A stretch of DNA of 32,520 bases from a bacterium (lineage in GTDB: Bacteria; Fidelibacterota; UBA2242). The stretch is taken from NCBI GenBank assembly GCA_018824205.1, contig JAHJGX010000033.1, positions 1-32,520 of the forward strand. The letters run 5' to 3'. Positions within the stretch are counted from its first letter, which is position 1. Every line of letters starts with the position of its first letter. The position numbers and the translations under genes are program-made. Below are positions 24,014-32,520 of this stretch, one piece after another. The notes beneath the pieces were generated by a model. The model saw nothing but the letters and a program-made list of their open reading frames with translations, made no database searches and was not told the origin of the DNA.

Positions 24014-25324
24014 TTGAAAACCGCCACAATTAAAAAGAAACAGAATAACATCATACAAATTGATTTTCATCGGCGATTAATTATTACATTACTAATACTC
24101 ATCAATGCTTCCCTGATCGCCAATAACCATGATTCAACAACTCTTTCCCGGTACATAGAGACTGCTTTAAAAAACAATCCCGATGTAAAATCCGCTTATT
24201 ACGATTGGCAATCGGAAATTCAACAAATCGCAGTGGCAAAGCGCCTGCCGAATCCATCACTTAGTTTTGGCTACTTTCTGCAAAATGTTGAAACCGCCGT
24301 CGGCCCGCAGGAATATAAACTCGGTTTTACACAGATGATTCCATGGTTTGGCAAACTGAAACTCCAGGGTGATTTACAGGCATTGCAGGCTGAAATTGCC
24401 CACTACCATCTGCAACAACGGTCCAATGAACTACGCTCAAATGTCATTCGGGCTTACTATGATTACTATCTACTGAAACGCTCCATTGCAATTACCGAGC
24501 AAAATGTTGATCTGGTCCGGCAATGGGAAACCCTGGTGCGCTCGAAATACGCCAGTGCCCGTAAATCCTACGCCGATGTCGTCAATGTCCAAATCGAGCT
24601 GCGAAAACTCGAAGACGATTTGCAGACGCTTTTGGAACAGGAAGCGGTCATTATTGAAAATTTTCGGGCACTATTGAATGATCCAAATGTGAATCAAATC
24701 GATGTTCCCGATAGTCTTTCCATAGTTAAAAAATCCTTTACACCGGAAGAAATTTTATCCATGATCCGGCAAAATAATCCCGGACTTCTCAGCGCAGAGA
24801 TAATGGTAACTCTTTCGGAAACCGGTGTTAAACGCAAGAAACTTAATTTCCTGCCCGATCTTGGCATCGGCGCCGATTACATTTTTACCGGTAATCGTTA
24901 TGTGAATAACGTCAAAGTTACTGAAAGTGGCAAAGATCCCCTCGCTGTGGGTATTTCACTTTCGTTACCTATCTGGGTCGGAAAACAGAAAGCCGATCTG
25001 CAATCCGCCCGGGATAAACAACAAAGCAGCCTGGAGACACAGCAGAATCTAAACAACCAGCTCACCGCCAAAACCAGCGACCTGCTGTATCAGTTAGATG
25101 ATGCCAAACGAAAAATTCATTTGTATAAAGACGATCTGATTCCTAAAAGCGTCGAACTGCTGAAAGTCACTGAAACCGTCTATGTCTCGGGCAATGTGGA
25201 TTTTCTATCATTGATCGATGCCCAACGCAAATACCTTCAATTTTTACTGGATTATGAGCGTGCCGGTGCCCGTTATTTTCAGATACTGGTACAGCTCGAA
25301 CTCTTAACCGGGAGAACATTATGA
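24014..25324 (+). CDS. cusC: TolC-family outer-membrane efflux channel (CusC-like)
   Basis: About 436 aa from the TTG at 24014 (438 from the ATG at 24008). A basic N-terminus and a hydrophobic segment (RLIITLLILINASLIA) make a signal peptide. Two repeats of the outer-membrane efflux fold follow: one starts at TLSRYIETALKNNPDVKSAYYDW and the other at FTPEEILSMIRQNNPGLLSAEI. The long amphipathic helices and the closing YVSGNVDFLSLIDAQRKYLQFLLDYERA region are typical of metal-efflux TolC proteins. It should form the outer-membrane exit duct for the CusBA pump. It ends in an ATGA overlap with cusB. Assignment to CusC rests mainly on the neighbouring genes. Confidence 0.9.
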   Translation: MKTATIKKKQNNIIQIDFHRRLIITLLILINASLIANNHDSTTLSRYIETALKNNPDVKSAYYDWQSEIQQIAVAKRLPNPSLSFGYFLQNVETAVGPQEYKLGFTQMIPWFGKLKLQGDLQALQAEIAHYHLQQRSNELRSNVIRAYYDYYLLKRSIAITEQNVDLVRQWETLVRSKYASARKSYADVVNVQIELRKLEDDLQTLLEQEAVIIENFRALLNDPNVNQIDVPDSLSIVKKSFTPEEILSMIRQNNPGLLSAEIMVTLSETGVKRKKLNFLPDLGIGADYIFTGNRYVNNVKVTESGKDPLAVGISLSLPIWVGKQKADLQSARDKQQSSLETQQNLNNQLTAKTSDLLYQLDDAKRKIHLYKDDLIPKSVELLKVTETVYVSGNVDFLSLIDAQRKYLQFLLDYERAGARYFQILVQLELLTGRTL

Positions 25325-27354
25325 ACATCATCAATAGATTTCAAACTACTCTAAAACAAATTCCATCTGTCGTCTGGGTGTTGATCATTGCAGCCTTTAT
25401 CCTCGGATTTATTATCCGTGGTGGCGGCAGTTCCGAATCCACCGAAGCCGCCCACGACCACAGCGCAGAACAGACTGCCACGATCTGGACCTGCTCCATG
25501 CACCCCCAGATTAGACTCCCGGAGCCGGGCAAGTGCCCGATCTGCTTCATGGATTTGATACCCCTGGAAACCGGCAACAGCGACTCGGATTTACCCACTC
25601 AATTAAAGATGTCAGAAAATGCCGTGAAGTTGGCGGAAATCCAGACAAGCATAATTAAACGCGCTCCCGCAAAGGCGGAGATCCAACTGTCCGGTAAAAT
25701 TGAGTACGATGAGACCCGCCAGAAAACCATCAGTGCCTGGATGCCCGGACGGCTTGAACGGATATACGTGGATTACACCGGGATCCCCGTTAAAAAAGGC
25801 GAGCATCTCGTCGATATTTACAGCCCGGAACTCTATTCCTCCCAGGAAGAACTGATCCAGGCGCGGCAGATTCTGGAAGCTGTTCCCGCCGATAATGCAC
25901 TCTCCGGCAAAAGCGCTGAAGCCAATCTCCGGGCATCCCGGGAAAAGCTGCGTTTGCTGGGGTTGACTGAAGAACAAATAATTACAATCGAAAAGCAAAA
26001 AACGCCGAATGACCGGATTACGATTTTCAGTCCGCTGTCGGGTATTGTCACCGGTAAGCACGCCAGTCAGGGTGATTATGTTCAAACCGGAACAAAAATC
26101 TACATGATCAGCGACCTGAGCCAGGTCTGGGTAATTCTGGATGCCTACGAATCCGATCTGTTCTGGTTGCGCTATGCCCAAACCGTCCGATTCGAAATTG
26201 AAGCCCTGCCGGGTGAATCGTTTGAAGGAAAAATCTCTTTTATCAACCCAATTCTTGATCCGAAAACCAGAACGGTTTCGATTCGTGTTAATCTGCCCAA
26301 TCCCGACGGCAAATTAAAACCAGGTATGTTTGTGCGCGGCACTGTCCGGGCAAGTCTCGATGACAAAGGAAATTCTATCAACCCGCAACTGGCCGGGAAA
26401 TGGATTTCGCCCATGCACCCGGAAATCATCAAAGATCATCCCGGAACCTGCGACATCTGCGGCATGCCCCTTGTAAAAGCTGAGGAGCTGGGCATTGTCC
26501 GGCAGCCGTCGAACAAACAATTGCCGCTGCTGGTACCAGCCAGCGCTGTATTGAAAACCGGCAAACGCGCGCTTGTCTATGTTAAAGTGCCCAATACCGA
26601 AGAATCCACCTACGAAAGCCGGAATATCCGGATCGGTGCCCGGGCGGGTGATTTTTATATCGTAGAGGAAGGACTGAACAAAGATGAGGAGGTCGTCACT
26701 AACGGCAATTTCAAAATCGACAGCTCCATGCAGATTGCCGCCAAACCGAGCATGATGAGCCCCGAGGACGACGTCAGCAGTACCGGACATGAAGGAGGAC
26801 TCAACAAAGCTTTGATAAAACCCTTGATGCCGGGAATGGTTACGCATAATGCGAATGTTCCGATGGAATTTCGAGAAGCCCTGTTCCCACTCTACGAAAC
26901 TTACCTCCTCGCACAGACTTCACTGGCTGAAGACAATTATGAACAGTCAAAAACACACCTGGATAAAATGGGGAAACTGATTAATGAATTGAATGCCGGT
27001 AGCTTTAATTTGCCGGACGACGCCCATCATCAATTTCTCCGACTCAGCAAACAAATCACCGCTCATACGAAACACGCGCAACACTGGCAATCCATTGTCG
27101 ATATTCGCAAGGCCTTTGAAGGCATCAGCACAGCTATGCTGAATATGGAAAAACAGTTCGGGCACAGTGGTCCGGACACATTTTATAAAATCTTTTGCCC
27201 GATGGCATTCGACAATAAGGGCGCATTCTGGCTGGCGAAAGACAAGCAGATTAACAATCCCTTCTTTGGCGCAAAAATGCTCCGTTGCGGCGAGGTAAAA
27301 GACACTTTTCCTTCGAATTCAGGTTCAATGACGGAGCATGATAATCATGAATAA
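25321..27354 (+). CDS. cusB: CusB-like periplasmic adaptor with two heavy-metal-binding domains and a DUF3347 tail
   Basis: 677 aa, long for an RND adaptor. After a membrane anchor (16-33) comes a heavy-metal-binding domain (55-82: WTCSMHPQI, GKCPICFMDL), then barrel-sandwich and helical-hairpin adaptor domains (about 95-340). A second copy of the metal-binding domain is inserted at about 359-388 (WISPMHPEI, GTCDICGMPLV), followed by the membrane-proximal region. The C-terminal DUF3347 domain (about 514-660) has FCPMAFDNKGAFW and KMLRCGEV. CusB hands Cu(I)/Ag(I) to CusA and bridges it to the outer channel. The gene overlaps cusC by 4 bp and the cusA start by 8 bp. The first CXXC loop reads CPICFMD where Gly is usual. 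Confidence 0.93.
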   Translation: MNIINRFQTTLKQIPSVVWVLIIAAFILGFIIRGGGSSESTEAAHDHSAEQTATIWTCSMHPQIRLPEPGKCPICFMDLIPLETGNSDSDLPTQLKMSENAVKLAEIQTSIIKRAPAKAEIQLSGKIEYDETRQKTISAWMPGRLERIYVDYTGIPVKKGEHLVDIYSPELYSSQEELIQARQILEAVPADNALSGKSAEANLRASREKLRLLGLTEEQIITIEKQKTPNDRITIFSPLSGIVTGKHASQGDYVQTGTKIYMISDLSQVWVILDAYESDLFWLRYAQTVRFEIEALPGESFEGKISFINPILDPKTRTVSIRVNLPNPDGKLKPGMFVRGTVRASLDDKGNSINPQLAGKWISPMHPEIIKDHPGTCDICGMPLVKAEELGIVRQPSNKQLPLLVPASAVLKTGKRALVYVKVPNTEESTYESRNIRIGARAGDFYIVEEGLNKDEEVVTNGNFKIDSSMQIAAKPSMMSPEDDVSSTGHEGGLNKALIKPLMPGMVTHNANVPMEFREALFPLYETYLLAQTSLAEDNYEQSKTHLDKMGKLINELNAGSFNLPDDAHHQFLRLSKQITAHTKHAQHWQSIVDIRKAFEGISTAMLNMEKQFGHSGPDTFYKIFCPMAFDNKGAFWLAKDKQINNPFFGAKMLRCGEVKDTFPSNSGSMTEHDNHE

Positions 27355-30300
27355 AGAACGTTTATCATTACTCGACAGAATCATTGCCTATTCCATGGAC
27401 AACAAGCTGATCGTGTTCCTGATCCTTGCCGGGTTGATTTTCTGGGGTATTTTAGTGGCACCCTTCGACTGGCATATTTCCGGGATTGATCGTAGTCCGG
27501 TACCTGTTGATGCCATTCCCGATATCGGTGAAAACCAACAGATTGTGTTCACCAAATGGATGGGTCGTTCGCCACAGGATGTTGAAGATCAGATTAGTTA
27601 TCCGCTGACTGTAGCACTGCTCGGCATTCCGGAAGTCAAGACTGTACGCTCCTACTCCATGTTCGGATTTTCGACGATTTATGTGATATTCAAAGAAAAA
27701 GCCGAATTCTACTGGAGCCGCAGCCGGGTTCTGGAAAAACTGAACTCCCTTCCGCCCGGCACCCTTCCCGATGGTGTTAGTCGAACCCTGGGACCGGATG
27801 CCACCGCCCTGGGACAGGTATTCTGGTACACACTGGAAGGGCGTGACCCGGACGGTAATCCGACCGGCGGCTGGGATTTACAGGAGTTGCGCTCGGTACA
27901 GGATTGGTATGTGCGCTATGCCCTGCAAGCCACCGACGGAGTTTCGGAAGTTGCTTCGATCGGCGGTTATGTTAAAGAGTATCAGATCGATGTCGATCCC
28001 GCCGCAATGCGGGTGCATGACGTCAAACTCCAGGACATATTCAACGCCGTTCGCAATGCCAATATCGATGTTGGCGCCCGGACGATTGAAGTCAACCGGG
28101 TGGAGTACGTCATCCGCGGAATCGGTTTTATCAAGAAGCTGGAAGATATCGAATATACGGTGGTGAAAACCACTGACAACGTTCCGATCTATGTCAAGGA
28201 TGTCGCTAATGTCGTCCTCGGTCCGGCTTTGCGGCGCGGCGCGCTCGACAAGGAAGGCGCCGAGGCCGTCGGCGGTGTCGCGGTTGTTCGTTATGGTGAA
28301 AATCCGCTAGCGACGATTAACCGGCTCAAGCAGAAGATTATCGAAATCAGTCCCGGATTACCTTCAAAAATTTTGGCCGATGGGACAAAATCCCAGGTGA
28401 CTATTGTTCCTTTTTACGATCGGACCGGGCTGATCTACGAAACCCTTGGCACACTGAATCATGCCCTGCGAGATGAAATCCTGATCACGATTATTGTGAT
28501 TATGCTGATGGTCATGCACTTCAAAACGTCCCTCCTGATCAGCGGTCTGCTACCGATCACCGTTCTGATGGTGTTTATCGGTATGAAACTCTTTCATGTA
28601 GACGCTAACGTAGTAGCGTTATCAGGAATTGCAATTGCCATCGGAACTATCGTGGATATGGGCATTGTGGTTTCGGAAAACATGTTAAGGCATCTCGATG
28701 AAGCCGATGAAAAGGAAAACAAACGGGATGTGCTGTTCCGGGCAACAACGGAAGTCAGTGGTGCGGTGCTGACCGCGGTTTCCACCACAATCGTCAGTTT
28801 CCTGCCGGTTTTCACTATGCAGGCTGCCGAGGGCAAACTTTTCAAACCCTTGGCTTACACTAAAAGTCTGGCGTTGATCGCCTCGATTATCGTCGCTTTG
28901 ACAATCCTGCCCCCAGTCGCCCATCTGCTCTACCGCGGGAAAAAGAAGTTCCACGGATTTCGGCATTATACCAGTATCGGATTGATCCTTTTCGGGATAA
29001 TCCTGGTGTTTACCTTTAAATGGTGGCTGGGAATAATCGTCACTTTCATTGGCATTTTTAGAATTGCATCCCATTATATGCCGCAAACAATTCAATCACG
29101 ACTGCCGAAAATTATCAACTGGATCATTGTAGTGGTAGTGCTCGGCATCCTGGCCTCTACCTGGTCACCACTCGGTTATGACAAAGGATTCCTGCTGAAT
29201 TTCCTCTTTGCCGCCATCATTATCGGTACCGTTATGGGATTCCTGAGCGGATATACCAGAATCTATCCGCGTTTACTCACCTGGGCGCTGGACCATAAAA
29301 AGACTATGTTGAGCCTGCCCGCATTGATTGTCATTCTGGGAATGATGAGTTGGCTCGGCTTCGGGAAAATCTTTAGTTTCATGCCGGATTTTATAAAGAA
29401 GACTACAATATATTCCGATTGGAATCACCGCTTCCCGGGCATGGGCAAAGAGTTCATGCCGGCATTGGATGAGGGATCCTTTCTTTATATGCCCACAACC
29501 ATGCCCCATGCCGGCATGGAAGAAGCACTGGATGTTTTAGCCAAACTTGACAAGGCACTCTATTCGGTCCCCGAGGTGGAACAGGTCGTCGGTAAACTGG
29601 GGCGCGCAGACACGCCGCTGGACCCTGCGCCGATCTCCATGATCGAAACGGTCATCAATTACAAATCCGAATATGTCACCGATAAAGACGGAAAACGGCT
29701 GAAATTCGCCATGAATTCCGACGGCAGTTTTCAGCGGAATGAGCAGGGGAATTTGATACTGTCCAATCGCGGCAAACCGTTTCGGCAATGGCGCGATCAG
29801 ATCCGCAGTAATCAGGATATTTGGGACGAATTGGTCAAAGTTGCCCATATTCCGGGAACGACATCGGCACCGAAACTGCAACCGATTTCCGCCCGGATCG
29901 TCATGCTGCAGAGCGGTATGCGGGCGCCCATGGGCATCAAAGTCAAAGGTTCCGATCTGGAATCTATCGAAAAAGTGGGACTGGAGTTGGAGCATTATCT
30001 GAAGGAAGTTCCCTCCGTAAAAGCATCTGCGGTTTTTGCTGATCGCATTGTCGGAAAACCCTACCTGGAAATCGAGATTGACCGCAAGGCAATAGCGCGC
30101 TACCAGATTACTTTACGCCAGGTTCAGGATGTCATCGAGGTTGCGATTGGTGGAAAACAGATCACCACGACAGTCGAAGGGCGCGAGCGCTATCCGGTCC
30201 GGGTACGCTATCTGCGGGAACTGCGGGACAATATCGAATCCCTGGAAGATATTCTCGTCGCAGCACCGAACGGCACCCAGATTCCATTGGGTCAATTGAC

Positions 30301-31114
30301 CACCACCAACTATGTGCGTGGTCCTCAAATGATTAAGAGTGAAGACACGTTCCTGATCGGCTATGTCCTCTTTGATAAAAAGGATGAATGGGCGGAAGTG
30401 GACGTAGTTGAGCAAGCCAAAAAATACCTGAAAACGAAAATCGAATCCGGCGAACTGGTTATTCCGGCCGGCGTGAGTTATGCCTTTGCCGGTAGTTATG
30501 AAAACCAGATTCGGGCCATGAAACGAATGCGCATTATTCTGCCCCTATCCCTGGCGATTATCTTTTTAATTCTCTATTTCCAGTTTAAAAAAATGCCGGT
30601 GACGTTCATCGTTTTTTCCGGGATCATCGTTTCATGGGCGGGCGGCTTCCTGATGCTATGGTTCTACAGCCAGGATTGGTTTCTCAATTTCAGCTTCGCC
30701 GGGGTCAGCCTGCGGGAAATGTTCCAGGTTCATCCTATCAATCTCAGTGTTGCGGTCTGGGTTGGATTTCTGGCGCTTTTCGGGATCGCCAGTGACGACG
30801 GCGTCATCATCAGCACCTACCTGGAACAGAGTTTCGCTCGCCGAAAGCCTGATTCCATTCGCGAGATTCGCAAAGCGACGGTCGCAGCCGGTTCCCGCCG
30901 AATCCGTCCGGCCATGATGACCATCAGCACAACCGTTCTGGCATTGCTTCCGGTGTTGACCTCAACAGGGCGGGGCTCGGATATCATGGTGCCCATGGCA
31001 ATCCCGTCCTTTGGCGGTATGTTCATCGGCGTCATCACAACTTTTGTCGTGCCGATACTGTACACGATTCTGGCCGAAAGACAATTGAAACGAAATCTCT
31101 CAAATAGACTCTAA
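27347..31114 (+). CDS. cusA: Copper/silver RND efflux pump CusA (long form)
   Basis: About 1255 aa from the ATG at 27347; an ATG at 27338 sits one base after GGAG, while 27347 has a 10-base spacing. This is the proton-driven inner-membrane pump of the CusCBA complex. The metal-binding methionines of E. coli CusA (Met573, Met623, Met672) have counterparts at Met715 (LYMPTT), Met765 (ISMIET) and Met853 (RIVMLQSG), so Cu(I)/Ag(I) is the likely substrate. TM4 keeps the relay Asp437 (VDMGIVVSEN). The relay Glu and Lys of the E. coli protein align with Asp1150 and Ala1189. The roughly 200-residue extra length comes mostly from added hydrophobic helices at about 535-690 and a longer loop before Met853. 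Confidence 0.95.
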   Translation: MNKERLSLLDRIIAYSMDNKLIVFLILAGLIFWGILVAPFDWHISGIDRSPVPVDAIPDIGENQQIVFTKWMGRSPQDVEDQISYPLTVALLGIPEVKTVRSYSMFGFSTIYVIFKEKAEFYWSRSRVLEKLNSLPPGTLPDGVSRTLGPDATALGQVFWYTLEGRDPDGNPTGGWDLQELRSVQDWYVRYALQATDGVSEVASIGGYVKEYQIDVDPAAMRVHDVKLQDIFNAVRNANIDVGARTIEVNRVEYVIRGIGFIKKLEDIEYTVVKTTDNVPIYVKDVANVVLGPALRRGALDKEGAEAVGGVAVVRYGENPLATINRLKQKIIEISPGLPSKILADGTKSQVTIVPFYDRTGLIYETLGTLNHALRDEILITIIVIMLMVMHFKTSLLISGLLPITVLMVFIGMKLFHVDANVVALSGIAIAIGTIVDMGIVVSENMLRHLDEADEKENKRDVLFRATTEVSGAVLTAVSTTIVSFLPVFTMQAAEGKLFKPLAYTKSLALIASIIVALTILPPVAHLLYRGKKKFHGFRHYTSIGLILFGIILVFTFKWWLGIIVTFIGIFRIASHYMPQTIQSRLPKIINWIIVVVVLGILASTWSPLGYDKGFLLNFLFAAIIIGTVMGFLSGYTRIYPRLLTWALDHKKTMLSLPALIVILGMMSWLGFGKIFSFMPDFIKKTTIYSDWNHRFPGMGKEFMPALDEGSFLYMPTTMPHAGMEEALDVLAKLDKALYSVPEVEQVVGKLGRADTPLDPAPISMIETVINYKSEYVTDKDGKRLKFAMNSDGSFQRNEQGNLILSNRGKPFRQWRDQIRSNQDIWDELVKVAHIPGTTSAPKLQPISARIVMLQSGMRAPMGIKVKGSDLESIEKVGLELEHYLKEVPSVKASAVFADRIVGKPYLEIEIDRKAIARYQITLRQVQDVIEVAIGGKQITTTVEGRERYPVRVRYLRELRDNIESLEDILVAAPNGTQIPLGQLTTTNYVRGPQMIKSEDTFLIGYVLFDKKDEWAEVDVVEQAKKYLKTKIESGELVIPAGVSYAFAGSYENQIRAMKRMRIILPLSLAIIFLILYFQFKKMPVTFIVFSGIIVSWAGGFLMLWFYSQDWFLNFSFAGVSLREMFQVHPINLSVAVWVGFLALFGIASDDGVIISTYLEQSFARRKPDSIREIRKATVAAGSRRIRPAMMTISTTVLALLPVLTSTGRGSDIMVPMAIPSFGGMFIGVITTFVVPILYTILAERQLKRNLSNRL

Positions 31115-31141
31115 AGTAAATAATTACTAAAGGAGCTAAAC

Positions 31142-31528
31142 ATGCCTTATTATTTTTCAAAAGTACTGGCCTCTGAATTTGACGATGCCATTCAAAAAGT
31201 GACCGAAGCACTGAAAACCGAAGGCTTCGGTGTGCTCAGCCGGATCGATGTCCAAAAAGCCATGCAGGAAAAAATGGGCGTCAATTTTCAGAAATATCAG
31301 ATTTTGGGAGCCTGTAACCCATCATTTGCCTATCAGGCATTATTAGCCGAGGATAAAATAGGTACCATGCTGCCATGCAACATTATTGTTCAGGAATTAA
31401 ACGAAGGACAAATCGAGGTAGCCGCTATTGATCCGGTGGCATCGATGCAGGCCATTCAAAATGAGGAACTGGCGTCGATCGCAATTGAAGTGCGGGATAA
31501 ATTAAAAGATGTAATAGCAAACCTGTAA
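31142..31528 (+). CDS. DUF302-domain protein
   Basis: 128 aa, a single DUF302 domain without signal peptide. Family landmarks are the N-terminal YYFSKVLASEFDDAIQKV, then LKTEGFGVLSRIDVQKAM, and the ILGACNPSFAYQAL block with its conserved Cys, followed by MLPCNIIVQE. DUF302 proteins recur in metal and sulfur stress loci, but their biochemical role is not established. An AAAGGAG Shine-Dalgarno lies six bases before the ATG. It is 27 bp after cusA and ahead of the HMA lipoprotein gene, so it is probably the fourth gene of the cus operon. Confidence 0.9.
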   Translation: MPYYFSKVLASEFDDAIQKVTEALKTEGFGVLSRIDVQKAMQEKMGVNFQKYQILGACNPSFAYQALLAEDKIGTMLPCNIIVQELNEGQIEVAAIDPVASMQAIQNEELASIAIEVRDKLKDVIANL

Positions 31529-31550
31529 ACAACAAAATGAAGGATTAATG

Positions 31551-31961
31551 ATGAACACAAAAAGAACATTCATCTTCGTATTACTCGCGTTATTAACTAT
31601 TGGAGTTGTTGCCTGTGGCGGCAAAGAAAAAACCACCGACAGCAAAAAATCTCAGCCTCAAATGATGGCTGCTCATAGCAGTGATCAATCCCACGCTATG
31701 GTCAAATTACCGACCGTTCAGTGCGGAATGTGTGAAGATACCATTGAAAATGGCCTGGCAAAAGTTAATGGCATTGTATCTGTTGATGTCGATATCGAAG
31801 AAAAAATGGGCCATATCAATTATGATCCGGCAAAAATTGACCTGGCATCTATCGAAAATGCTATCGTAGCACTTGGTTATCAAGCCAACGAAACAGCCGC
31901 CAATCCCGGCGCCTATAGCGAACTGCCAAACTGTTGCAAATTACCGGAAGATCAAAATTAA
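31551..31961 (+). CDS. HMA-domain (copper-chaperone-like) lipoprotein
   Basis: About 136 aa. A lipoprotein signal peptide ends in the lipobox VVAC with Cys22 as the lipidated residue. A flexible Lys/Ser/Met/His-rich linker follows, then a heavy-metal-associated domain with the metal-binding CxxC in VQCGMCEDTIENGL and the closing IENAIVALGYQANE. The tail adds a NCCKL motif that could also bind metal. It would be a membrane-anchored periplasmic or outer-membrane metal carrier, probably feeding CusB or the channel. The start at 31551 is preferred over 31548 because AGGA (31541-31544) is then seven bases away. It is 19-22 bp after the DUF302 gene and likely the last gene of the operon. Confidence 0.88.
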   Translation: MNTKRTFIFVLLALLTIGVVACGGKEKTTDSKKSQPQMMAAHSSDQSHAMVKLPTVQCGMCEDTIENGLAKVNGIVSVDVDIEEKMGHINYDPAKIDLASIENAIVALGYQANETAANPGAYSELPNCCKLPEDQN

Positions 31962-32376
31962 TTTTATAAAAGGTCTTTCATAAAAGCCGAATCTGTGATC
32001 TGCGCCGATTGCCCCCGTTCCATAATTCCAGGCAGAGCTGCTAATTCATTATCACCTTTGTTTTGTGGGCGCCATGGCGTAGCTTATGTTGCCTTCATTG
32101 ATTTGAAGATAAAAACAGATTACACTGATAACAAAGAAGAGAAGTAAAAAACAAAAATTATAGAATGAGTAAAGACCGAAAATCCGCAGCTGTCTGGAAA
32201 GATCCCCGTACATTTAATATCTCCAAATAGAATCTACCGAAAATTTATTATCCATTTTCGACGAAATCAGACCAGTTTACACCGGTCAAGTGGAAACAGT
32301 TGTTACCTTATCTATTATTAACCCATGGTACTGCATTTAATACAACTCATGCGGATTGCCATTTAGGAACTAAATT
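31962..32376. other. 415-bp gene-poor gap before the DEAD-box helicase gene
   Basis: No substantial coding frame or tRNA is visible. It holds a 7-bp inverted pair, AATCTGT (31990-31996) and ACAGATT (32115-32121), within longer ATCTGTG/ATCTGCG-like text, a perfect 10-bp palindrome CGCCATGGCG (32070-32079), a 21-codon open frame (32165-32230) without clear start signal, and an imperfect hairpin around 32273-32299. The AATCTGTG text resembles degraded intergenic repeats I recall from FCB-group genomes. The last part may be a long leader of the helicase gene. Confidence 0.4.
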
Positions 32377-32520
32377 ATGTCATTCGAAAATATTAATCTA
32401 ATCGAGCCGGTCCGAAAAGCGCTCAAAACCGAAGGCTACTCCCGGCCGACTCCGATACAGAAACAATCGATACCGATCATTCTCGAAGGAAGAGACCTGC
32501 TCGGTTCCGCGCAAACCGGA
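32377..32520 (+). CDS. DEAD-box ATP-dependent RNA helicase, N-terminal fragment (3' end outside window)
   Basis: 48 codons are visible. The Q-motif is clear: a Phe near the start, then GYSRPTPIQKQSIP with the Gln that contacts the adenine. The window ends inside motif I (SAQTG, normally AQTGTGKT). The ATG at 32377 has AGGAAC six bases upstream. The sequence resembles RhlE-like helicases, which remodel RNA in cold adaptation and ribosome assembly, but the subgroup cannot be fixed from this fragment. The long upstream gap would suit a regulated 5' leader. Confidence 0.88.
   Translation, partial: MSFENINLIEPVRKALKTEGYSRPTPIQKQSIPIILEGRDLLGSAQTG

Noticed and set aside
25612-26181. 189-codon minus-strand open frame opposite cusB
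   Set aside because: Antisense shadow of a strongly recognised adaptor gene; no start signal or recognisable motif.
27771-28166. 131-codon plus-strand open frame inside cusA in another frame
   Set aside because: Contained in the conserved pump gene; the translation is Pro/Met/Arg-rich without pattern, as expected for an off-frame reading.
32165-32230. 21-codon open frame in the gap before the DEAD-box gene
   Set aside because: No convincing Shine-Dalgarno, very short and no recognisable layout; mentioned only under the gap description.
1-32520. Search by eye for tRNA, rRNA, CRISPR arrays, insertion sequences, prophage and toxin-antitoxin genes
   Set aside because: No cloverleaf-like sequence, regular repeat-spacer pattern, transposase, integrase or recognisable toxin-antitoxin pair was seen.

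Overview
The window comes from a bacterium of moderate-to-low G+C. It carries an envelope-polysaccharide locus, a signalling and housekeeping stretch, an iron-sulfur cluster operon and a copper/silver efflux operon. Several genes have good Shine-Dalgarno sites (AAGGAGG, AGGAGG, AAAGGAG), yet at least one promoter (19330-19360) fits the Bacteroidota TTTG / TAnnTTTG consensus. With the long CusA, the DUF3347-tailed CusB and the DUF302 protein, this suggests an FCB-superphylum organism outside typical Bacteroidota (Neomarinimicrobiota, Calditrichota or Ignavibacteriota type). That placement is inference; no rRNA or marker tree is available here.

Region 1 (1-16662, + strand) is the end of an exopolysaccharide/O-antigen type cluster. 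It holds the tail of one glycosyltransferase, then GT4, glutamine-dependent asparagine synthase-like amidotransferase, UDP-GlcNAc 2-epimerase, GT2, GT4, methyltransferase, DegT aminotransferase, GT4 and an exported PHP-type metallohydrolase. After a small minus-strand membrane-protein gene come WbqC, PIG-L deacetylase, a second DegT aminotransferase and a WecA/MraY-type initiating phosphosugar transferase. An ExeA-like ATPase and a degenerate HD-GYP protein close the block. Genes mostly overlap by 4-13 bp or lie a few bases apart, so they are probably one or two translationally coupled operons.

Region 2 (16682-21398) starts with a convergent minus-strand sensor: a multi-TM N-terminus, a GAF domain and what looks like a catalytically dead SpoIIE/PP2C domain. 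Then come panD (minus), a PAP2 phosphatase with a candidate leaderless promoter, a previously unlisted 42-codon membrane microprotein, a RimJ/RimL-type acetyltransferase and an SGNH-hydrolase lipoprotein ended by a clear intrinsic terminator.

Region 3 (21427-23517) is an isc-type operon: an Rrf2/IscR regulator with three cluster-type cysteines, IscS and IscU. The promoter overlaps both the upstream terminator and a perfect 7+7 inverted repeat that is a good candidate autoregulatory operator.

Region 4 (23557-31961) is a metal-resistance block: a small exported Cys-rich protein, then CusC, CusB and CusA (tightly overlapping), a DUF302 protein and an HMA-domain lipoprotein. The three CusA Cu(I)/Ag(I)-binding methionines are all present. 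A 415-bp gene-poor gap follows, and the window ends inside a DEAD-box RNA helicase gene.

I saw no rRNA, tRNA, CRISPR array, insertion sequence or prophage. The strongest leads for something undescribed are the PHP enzyme split by a transmembrane hairpin, the pair of apparently inactive signalling enzymes (HD-GYP and SpoIIE-like) facing each other at the end of the polysaccharide locus, the small membrane-protein genes and the WbqC/PIG-L/DegT module.
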